In this document: positions 1 to 4,757 of the stretch, piece after piece
How the letters are laid out: the number at the start of each line of letters is the position of its first letter
How positions within the stretch are numbered: position 1 is the first letter of the stretch
DNA from: JBGYPP01 sp041838515
GTDB lineage: Bacteria; Bacillota; Clostridia; Lachnospirales; Lachnospiraceae
DNA: 7,745 nt
Reading direction: 5' to 3'
NCBI GenBank assembly: GCA_041838515.1
Contig: JBGYPP010000033.1
Span: forward strand, 1-7,745
Position numbers and translations under genes: made by a program
Notes under the pieces: generated by a model
What the model saw: only the letters and a program-made list of their open reading frames with translations
Database searches by the model: none
What the model was told of the DNA's origin: nothing

Positions 1-47
1 CTGTATAGTTCGACGCATTTCCGCTTGTACTTGTAACTATAACGCAT
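1..47 (-). CDS. Transposase OrfA-like protein, N-terminal fragment (partial)
   Basis: Only the first 15 codons are in the window, giving MRYSYKYKRKCVELY. This lysine/arginine-rich beginning followed by CVELY is typical of the small helix-turn-helix OrfA protein of clostridial IS3-type elements, which binds the element's ends and is usually joined by frameshifting to the catalytic OrfB. The ATG at 47-45 follows AAGGAGGG (64-57) after a 9-base spacer (TATTTTTTT). The match rests on a very short stretch and on memory of the family, so another HTH-type transposase is possible. Translation is probably restrained by the hairpin directly upstream, in which the ribosome binding site is base-paired. 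Confidence 0.6.
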   Translation of the reverse strand, partial: MRYSYKYKRKCVELY

Positions 48-88
48 AAAAAAATACCCTCCTTACTGGTTGTCCAGTAAAGAGGGTA
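48..88 (-). promoter_or_regulatory. Terminator-like hairpin that hides the transposase ribosome binding site
   Basis: Positions 55-61 pair with 82-88 and 63-69 pair with 74-80, giving 14 base pairs with one mismatch (62/81) and a 4-base loop. On the minus strand the stem is followed at once by seven T (54-48) and then by the transposase ATG, so it has the form of a rho-independent terminator. The 3' arm contains the Shine-Dalgarno sequence AAGGAGGG. A transcript entering from outside the element would form the whole hairpin and would either stop or have its start site masked. Hairpins that block translation from read-through transcripts are known in IS10 and IS50; applying that here is inference. 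Confidence 0.6.
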
Positions 89-139
89 CATATCACTAAC
101 TAAGTTAGCGCGATGCCCGTTTTCTTTACACAAAGTTAG

Positions 140-190
140 GGGGGTGTTGCAGTAATGATTAAAAATCGTTACTGCAACACCCCCTTTTTT
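140..190 (+). terminator. Rho-independent terminator, 21-bp stem, T-run on the + side
   Basis: Positions 140-160 pair with 164-184 over 21 base pairs with a single G-T wobble and an AAA loop; the outer five pairs are all G-C. On the + strand the stem is followed by six T (185-190) and an AT-rich stretch, which is a textbook terminator. On the minus strand, where it would end the GGGtGRT operon 39 bases after the stop codon, the trailing sequence is CTAACTTTGTG, a poor U-tract. It may be a two-way terminator whose left T-run was lost or displaced; no + strand gene remains on the left to use it. Confidence 0.75.
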
Positions 191-223
191 ATATTTTCTC
201 TATATTGTTTGGCCAGAAAGGTT

Positions 224-1234
224 TTAGAATTTCCCCTCCTTTGCCGCCTCCTCCAGAGAAACGGCTACGGCTACGGTCATGCCCACCATGGGGTTGTTGC
301 CGGCGCCAATCAGGCCCATCATTTCCACATGAGCGGGAACGGAGGAACTGCCGGCGAACTGCGCATCCGAGTGCATGCGGCCCATGGTATCGGTCATTCC
401 ATAGGAGGCCGGGCCTGCGCCCATATTGTCGGGGTGCAGGGTGCGGCCGGTGCCGCCGCCGCTGGCCACGGAGAAGTACTTCTTGCCCTGCTCCAGGCAC
501 TCCTTCTTGTAAGTGCCGGCCACGGGATGCTGGAAGCGGGTGGGATTGGTGGAGTTGCCGGTGATGGATACGTCCACAGCCTCCTTGTGCATAATGGCCA
601 CGCCCTCACACACATCGTTGGCGCCATAGCAATTCACCTTGGCGCGCAATCCCTCGGAATAGGACTTGCGGAACACTTCCTTTACCTCATTGGTATAAGG
701 GTCGTACTCCGTTTCCACAAAGGTAAACCCATTGATGCGGGAGATGATCTGCGCGGCATCCTTGCCCAGACCGTTCAATATGACCCTCAGGGGCTTCTGC
801 CTTACCTTGTTGGCCTTTTCGGCTATGCCTATGGCGCCTTCAGCGGCGGCAAAGGACTCGTGGCCGGCCAGGAAACAGAAGCACTCCGTATCCTCCTCCA
901 GCAGCATCTTGCCCAGATTGCCGTGGCCCAGACCCACCTTGCGGGTGTCTGCCACAGAGCCGGGTATGCAAAAGGCCTGCAGTCCCTCGCCTATGGCGGC
1001 GGCTGCATCAGCGGCCTTACGGCAGCCCTTCTTGATGGCTATGGCGGCACCAACAATATACGCCCAGCAGGCATTCTCAAAGCAGATGGGCTGTATGCCC
1101 TTCACCTGGTTGTACACGTCCAAGCCGGCATCCTTGGTGATTTTCTCGGCTTCTTCCAAGGAAGAGATGCCATAAGAGGCCAAAACGGAATTGATTTTGT
1201 CAATTCTTCTTTCATATGATTCAAACAAAGCCAT
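224..1234 (-). CDS. GGGtGRT family protein
   Basis: This 336-residue protein carries the motif that gives its family its name: GGGTGRT at residues 259-265, followed by a conserved stretch rich in glycine and methionine (LHPDNMGAGPASYGMTDTMG, 266-285). The family is recognised by name, but its biochemical activity is not known to me. It lies 17 bases behind a NifU/IscU-like scaffold gene, and this pair is a recurrent arrangement in anaerobes, so a role in iron-sulfur cluster assembly or in an enzyme needing such a cluster is inferred. Cysteines occur at 51, 56, 71, 89, 118, 120, 202, 209 and 246. I see no signal peptide or membrane segment, so it is probably cytoplasmic. The start is supported by GGAGGAG 6 bases upstream. 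Sampled isoleucine codons are mostly ATC, unlike the ATA-rich genes further right, which may reflect high expression. Confidence 0.9.
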   Translation of the reverse strand: MALFESYERRIDKINSVLASYGISSLEEAEKITKDAGLDVYNQVKGIQPICFENACWAYIVGAAIAIKKGCRKAADAAAAIGEGLQAFCIPGSVADTRKVGLGHGNLGKMLLEEDTECFCFLAGHESFAAAEGAIGIAEKANKVRQKPLRVILNGLGKDAAQIISRINGFTFVETEYDPYTNEVKEVFRKSYSEGLRAKVNCYGANDVCEGVAIMHKEAVDVSITGNSTNPTRFQHPVAGTYKKECLEQGKKYFSVASGGGTGRTLHPDNMGAGPASYGMTDTMGRMHSDAQFAGSSSVPAHVEMMGLIGAGNNPMVGMTVAVAVSLEEAAKEGKF

Positions 1235-1251
1235 TGTACTCTCCTCCTATC

Positions 1252-1944
1252 TTATTCGTGTCTGGGATCGATGATCTTGGCTGCATCCGCCACCCGGCCA
1301 TACTGGCCCTTGGCCTTTTCCCAGGCCGTATTGGGATCGTCGCCCTTTTTGATGAAATCCGTCATCTTGCCCAGGCTGACGAATTGATATCCTATAATCT
1401 GATCCTCCTCGTCCAGAGCTATGCCGGTCACATACCCCTCGGCCATCTCCAGATACCTGGGACCCTTCTTCAGCGTGCCGTACATGGTGCCCACCTGGCT
1501 GCGCAGACCCTTGCCCAAATCTTCCAGGCCGGCGCCCACAGGCAGACCGTCCTCAGAGAAGGCGCTCTGGGTGCGGCCATATACGATTTGCAGGAACAAC
1601 TCCCGCATGGCCGTATTGATGGCATCGCAAACCAGGTCCGTATTCAAGGCCTCGAGAACCGTGCGGCCGGGCAGTATCTCCGCTGCCATGGCGGCGGAGT
1701 GGGTCATGCCGGAGCAGCCTATGGTTTCGATCAGGGCCTCCTGCACTATACCCTCCTTGACATTCAAGGTCAGCTTGCAGGCGCCCTGCTGAGGCGCGCA
1801 CCAGCCCACGCCGTGGGTCAGTCCGGAAATATCTCCCACTTGCTTGGCCTTTACCCACTTCGCCTCCTCAGGTATGGGCGCGCAGCCATGACAGACGCCT
1901 TGGGCCACGGGGCACATTTCTTCCACTTCTTTTGAGTAAATCAT
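1252..1944 (-). CDS. Iron-sulfur cluster assembly scaffold protein, NifU/IscU-like
   Basis: Scaffold proteins of this type hold a nascent iron-sulfur cluster on cysteines before passing it to target proteins. In this 230-residue protein the segment IETIGCSGMTHSAAMAAEIL (72-91), followed by PGRTVLEAL, aligns with the IscU/NifU-N signature around its second cluster cysteine, here C77. Upstream, GVGWCAPQQGACKLTL (45-60) offers C49 or C56 as the first ligand; C106 could be a third. The N-terminus has an additional C-x6-C-x2-C cluster (C11, C18, C21) absent from ordinary IscU, and the protein is longer than IscU (about 130 residues) because of an extra C-terminal part of unknown role. The frame is open to 2010, but the ATG at 1944 has AAAGGAGA in front of it and gives the family-like start. 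It is the first gene of an operon with the GGGtGRT gene. Confidence 0.88.
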   Translation of the reverse strand: MIYSKEVEEMCPVAQGVCHGCAPIPEEAKWVKAKQVGDISGLTHGVGWCAPQQGACKLTLNVKEGIVQEALIETIGCSGMTHSAAMAAEILPGRTVLEALNTDLVCDAINTAMRELFLQIVYGRTQSAFSEDGLPVGAGLEDLGKGLRSQVGTMYGTLKKGPRYLEMAEGYVTGIALDEEDQIIGYQFVSLGKMTDFIKKGDDPNTAWEKAKGQYGRVADAAKIIDPRHE

Positions 1945-2018
1945 GTGAAATCTCCTTTCTTTGCGATAAAAAGTGACGGCCAGAGCAAGAATAATAGGCC
2001 AAACCACCATATAAAATC

Positions 2019-2048
2019 ATTGTACCTTGCCCCCTATGGATTAGTAAA
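2019..2048 (-). promoter_or_regulatory. Probable promoter of the scaffold/GGGtGRT operon
   Basis: On the minus strand TTTACT (2048-2043) and TACAAT (2024-2019) are separated by 18 bases; the -10 matches the sigma-70 consensus at five of six positions and the -35 at four. It would give a leader of roughly 65-70 bases before the ATG at 1944. A small inverted repeat GGATT-N4-AATCC (2038-2051) lies over the -35 and could be an operator. Other copies of AAATCC occur at 2062-2067 and 2102-2107. The regulator is unknown. Confidence 0.45.
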
Positions 2049-2071
2049 TCCTAACTTCGGCAAATCCTTTT

Positions 2072-2119
2072 CCCCAGATATGGCTGGGGGCAGGCCTAAA
2101 GAAATCCTCCCTGCCCCCA
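2072..2119 (-). repeat. Two overlapping, mutually exclusive hairpins upstream of the scaffold gene
   Basis: TGGGGGCAGG at 2085-2094 pairs perfectly with CCTGCCCCCA at 2110-2119 (10 base pairs, 15-base loop). CCCCAG at 2072-2077 can instead pair with CTGGGG at 2084-2089 (6-base loop), using part of the same strand. Neither stem has a good T-run on either strand. The pair lies between the terminator of the HPr-like gene and the probable promoter of the scaffold operon. It could be a fold in a read-through transcript or a DNA site; its function is unknown. Confidence 0.45.
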
Positions 2120-2131
2120 TCCCCAACAAAC

Positions 2132-2162
2132 AAAAAGCGCAGCCGGATCTCTCCGGCCGCGC
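2132..2162 (-). terminator. Rho-independent terminator after the HPr-like gene
   Basis: Positions 2137-2147 pair with 2152-2162: an 11-base-pair GC-rich stem with one G-U wobble and a GAGA loop on the minus strand. The transcript then continues with five U followed by GUUUGUU. It lies about 48 bases after the stop codon of the HPr-like gene and probably ends transcription of the whole right-hand gene group. Confidence 0.85.
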
Positions 2163-2209
2163 CCATTGTCTGTTTGTCATCCCTGACCCCCAGGTCAAAA
2201 GTCTAAATG

Positions 2210-2437
2210 CTAGACATTCTCCCCAATGCCGGAGATCTGCTTGTGGAAAGGCTCATGCTCGGATACCACCAGCACAGGCTTGGTAAAATCTAGGGCATAA
2301 ATGCCTATGTAGCTCTTGGCGTCTATGGTCACAGAGCCGTCCTCGGAGTGGAGGGCCACATCCACAGGACAATGCTGGGCCAGCCTCTGCACCTCCTGCA
2401 GCTCATTAATAGTGTTAAACATTTTCTTCGTTATCAT
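2210..2437 (-). CDS. Small HPr-family-like protein lacking the phosphocarrier histidine
   Basis: HPr carries phosphate on His15 in the sugar phosphotransferase system and, in Bacillota, is also phosphorylated on Ser46 for catabolite control. This 75-residue protein matches the second half of HPr: IDAKSYIGIYALD (38-50) corresponds to the region with Lys-Ser-x-x-Gly, with S42 at the Ser46 position. The N-terminal part (MITKKMFNTINELQEVQRLA) has no HARPA motif, so it cannot act as an ordinary phosphocarrier. It recalls Crh, which keeps Ser46 but not His15, although the sequence is not otherwise close. The frame is open to 2482; the ATG at 2437 was chosen because AAAGGGG stands 7 bases upstream and the extra residues are not family-like. 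The gene follows tex, has its own probable promoter, and is followed by a terminator. Confidence 0.75.
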   Translation of the reverse strand: MITKKMFNTINELQEVQRLAQHCPVDVALHSEDGSVTIDAKSYIGIYALDFTKPVLVVSEHEPFHKQISGIGENV

Positions 2438-2456
2438 AATATACCCCTTTCCCTCC

Positions 2457-2491
2457 CCCGGGAGGAACACGCCGGACCGCATCAGCCCGGG
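2457..2491 (-). repeat. CCCGGG repeat pair in the leader of the HPr-like gene
   Basis: Two CCCGGG hexamers at 2457-2462 and 2486-2491 can pair in the leader transcript, with a GC-rich 23-base loop containing GCGGTCCGGC. The stem would lie about 20 bases before the start codon, next to a purine-rich GGGGGAGGG stretch. It may influence ribosome access, but the short stem gives only weak support. Confidence 0.25.
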
Positions 2492-2540
2492 AAATCTGCC
2501 TTATCCATGCCTTTGTGAAACACGCAAGCTGTCATGTCTA

Positions 2541-2569
2541 GAAATACCATTTTGCCGCCCTTTTGTCAA
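2541..2569 (-). promoter_or_regulatory. Internal promoter for the HPr-like gene, overlapping the tex stop codon
   Basis: A perfect -35 TTGACA (2569-2564) overlaps the tex stop codon. Seventeen bases later comes TATTTC (2546-2541), a poor -10 that is helped by the extended -10 dinucleotide TG one base before it. This would give a leader of about 95 bases. It would let the HPr-like gene be expressed without the rest of the group, while read-through from tex also remains possible because no terminator separates the two. Confidence 0.5.
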
Positions 2570-4689
2570 GTCAGGCCACGCATACTCAAGCCTATGCGCC
2601 CCTTGGCCATATCCAGGGAGGAGATGCGCACCCGCACCACATCCCCCACAGACAGGGCATCCAAGGGGTGCTTGATAAATTTTTCACTTATTTGGGAGAG
2701 ATGAACCAGGCCGTCCTGATGCACGCCTATATCCACAAAGGCGCCAAAGTCCACCACATTGCGGACAGTTCCCAGCAAAATCATGCCCTCCTGCAGATCC
2801 GCCATCTCCAGCACATCCCGGCACAGTATAGGCTGGGGCATATCCTCCCGGGGGTCCCTGAAAGGCTTGTGCAAGGCCCCCCAGATATCCCCCAGAGTGA
2901 TGGCTCCCACGCCCCATTCCCCGGCCAGCGTCTCCAGGGCCCGGGCATCCAGCTTCTCCCCCCTCTGCGCATAGGGCAGCAGCGCCTTGGCTGCGGCATA
3001 ACTCTCCGGATGCACGGCTGTGGCATCCAAGGGCTCCTTGCCGCCGGATATGCGCAGAAAACCCGCGCACTGCTGGAAAGCCTTAGGCCCCAGCTTGGGC
3101 ACCTTGCGCAGCTGGGCACGGGAGGTAAAAGGGCCGTTTTCCTCCCTGTAGGCCACTATAGAAGCCGCCAGAGAGGCCTGTATGCCCGACACATGGGCCA
3201 GCAGCGGCGCCGAGGCCGTATTGAGATCCACGCCCACAGCGTGGACACAGTCCTCCACCACCCCGCCCAGCGCCTCCCCCAGCCGCTTTTGATCCATATC
3301 GTGCTGGTACTGCCCCACGCCTATGGACTTGGGGTCTATCTTGACCAGTTCCGCCAGGGGATCCTGCAGACGCCGGGCTATGGACACCGCGCTGCGCAGG
3401 GATACATCCAACTGGGGAAATTCCTCTGCCGCCCTCTCTCCGGCGGAGTACACGCTTGCCCCCGCCTCATTGACAATCACATAACAGAGCCTTGGACAGC
3501 GCTCGGAAATCAATCTGGCCAGGATCTGCTCCGATTCCCGGCTGGCCGTGCCATTGCCCAGGGCCACCACATCCACGCCGTGGGCCGCCACCATCGCCGC
3601 CACCTGCTCCAGAGTCTGCTCCACCTGATGCCGGGGGGCTGTGGGGTAGACAACGGCCGTGTCCAGCAAGCGCCCCGTGGCATCCACCACGGCCAGCTTG
3701 CAGCCGTTGCGGTACCCGGGATCCCATCCCAACACCACCTTGCCCCATATGGGGGGCTGCATCAGCAGCTGCTTGAGATTTTTCCCAAAAACCGATATGG
3801 CGCCCTCTTGGGCCGCCTGGGTCAGCATGGCCCGCAGCTGCCTCTCTATCACCGGCTCCAGCAGCCTATCCCAGCCATCCTCCACAGCCTCCCTCAGCTG
3901 CCCTTCGCCAGGGTGGCCCGGCCGGCGGACAAAGCGGCCCCACAGATAGCCCAGCGCCTCCTCCCGGGGCCAGTACAGTCCCAGCTGCAACACCTTTTGC
4001 GCCTCACCCCGGTTCATGGCCAGCACCCTGTGGCCGGCCACTTTGGATATGGCCTCAGTGAAATCCCCATAGGCGGCAAACACGCCCAAATCCGCCTGGG
4101 GCTTGGCCTTGGAGCGTATCTCCCCCCGCCTCCAGCCCCAGCCCCGCAAATACTCCCTGGCGGCGGCGTCCTCGCTGACCCACTCCGCCATAATATCCCT
4201 GGCACCGGCCAGAGCCTCCTCCAGGCACAGATCCGTTTCCCCGGGCGCCAGCCTTTCCCATGCCTGCTCCAGACTCTCGCCTCCCTGACCCTGCCATATC
4301 CACAGGGCCAGGGGTTCCAGGCCCTTCTCCCTGGCCATACCGCCCCGGGTTCTGCGCTTTTGCTTGTAAGGCGCATATATATCCTCCAGCGCCGCCAGTG
4401 TGGAGGCCGCCTCCAGCACCTTGGCCAAATCCTCCGTCCACTGTCCCCTCTCCTCTATGGCCTGCCGGATCTGCTCCCGCCTCTGTGCCAGGTTTCGCAG
4501 ATAGGACAGCCTTTCCTCCAGACGCCGCAGCTGTCCGTCATCCAGGCTGCCGGTGGCCTCCTTTCGGTATCTGGCGATAAACGGCACGCTGGCTCCGCCA
4601 TCCAAAAGCTCTATGGCGGCCAGGGCCTGTCCCGGCCTTATGCCTATCTGGCTCGCCAACAGCGCAGCCAGGGCTTGGGTATTTTCCAT
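2566..4689 (-). CDS. tex: Tex family RNA-binding transcription accessory protein
   Basis: Tex is a conserved cytoplasmic nucleic-acid-binding protein related to eukaryotic Spt6; it acts on transcription and RNA turnover, though its exact role differs between species. The 707 residues show the full order of parts: a helical N-terminal Tex domain (about 1-190, with SVPFIARYRKEATGSLDD at 34-51), a YqgF-like RNase H fold (about 317-445, VVLGWDPGYRNGCKLAVVD), helix-hairpin-helix repeats (about 485-550, VSGIQASLAASIVAYRE and KVPKLGPKAFQQCAGFLRI), and a C-terminal S1 domain (about 635-705, GTVRNVVDFGAFVDIGVHQD and GLVHLSQIS). The length is in the usual range and nothing is broken. The ATG at 4689 is preceded by AGGAGG. 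It begins 68 bases after the FolC-like gene and is probably cotranscribed with it. The contexts of tex genes vary, so its link to the ligase pair may be incidental. Confidence 0.96.
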   Translation of the reverse strand: MENTQALAALLASQIGIRPGQALAAIELLDGGASVPFIARYRKEATGSLDDGQLRRLEERLSYLRNLAQRREQIRQAIEERGQWTEDLAKVLEAASTLAALEDIYAPYKQKRRTRGGMAREKGLEPLALWIWQGQGGESLEQAWERLAPGETDLCLEEALAGARDIMAEWVSEDAAAREYLRGWGWRRGEIRSKAKPQADLGVFAAYGDFTEAISKVAGHRVLAMNRGEAQKVLQLGLYWPREEALGYLWGRFVRRPGHPGEGQLREAVEDGWDRLLEPVIERQLRAMLTQAAQEGAISVFGKNLKQLLMQPPIWGKVVLGWDPGYRNGCKLAVVDATGRLLDTAVVYPTAPRHQVEQTLEQVAAMVAAHGVDVVALGNGTASRESEQILARLISERCPRLCYVIVNEAGASVYSAGERAAEEFPQLDVSLRSAVSIARRLQDPLAELVKIDPKSIGVGQYQHDMDQKRLGEALGGVVEDCVHAVGVDLNTASAPLLAHVSGIQASLAASIVAYREENGPFTSRAQLRKVPKLGPKAFQQCAGFLRISGGKEPLDATAVHPESYAAAKALLPYAQRGEKLDARALETLAGEWGVGAITLGDIWGALHKPFRDPREDMPQPILCRDVLEMADLQEGMILLGTVRNVVDFGAFVDIGVHQDGLVHLSQISEKFIKHPLDALSVGDVVRVRISSLDMAKGRIGLSMRGLT

Positions 4690-4757
4690 TTTGTTCCTCC
4701 TATCTGCCGCCCTGCCATCTCCCGGCCCGCCTTACGGTCTGCCGGGGCAAGGGGCTT

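Larger units (their letters stand above)
1..90 (-). mobile_element. End of an insertion sequence (IS3-like), rest outside the window
   Basis: The left edge is the 5' end of an insertion sequence whose transposase reads leftwards out of the window. Read on the minus strand, the element would begin TGTACCC at position 90, and a TGGACA follows a little further in; ends of IS3/IS150-type elements commonly start with TGTAC and carry such a motif. The first 15 residues of the encoded protein resemble OrfA proteins of clostridial IS3-type elements. The other end, the target duplication and the catalytic DDE domain lie outside, so the family is inferred. Positions 91-139, just outside the proposed end, carry no gene that I can see; AAGTTAG occurs there twice (102-108, 133-139) together with its inverted form (96-101). 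Confidence 0.6.

Noticed and set aside
114..139. TTTCTTTACACAAAG as the end of an IS256-family element
   Set aside because: The motif is suggestive, but no matching transposase or partner repeat is visible, and the minus-strand OrfA start with the TGTAC end at 90 explains the mobile element better.
155..1219. A 354-codon open frame on the + strand opposite the GGGtGRT gene
   Set aside because: It begins inside the terminator hairpin, has no ribosome binding site, and its composition (Gly, Ala, His, Leu) is that of a shadow frame.
1945..2010. A 22-residue N-terminal extension of the scaffold protein (hydrophobic, signal-like)
   Set aside because: The ATG at 1944 has a proper ribosome binding site, which lies inside the supposed extension, and the scaffold family is cytoplasmic.
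1945..2209. A known riboswitch or T-box in the gap before the scaffold operon
   Set aside because: The hairpins do not show the conserved core of any class I can recognise, and most lie upstream of the probable promoter.
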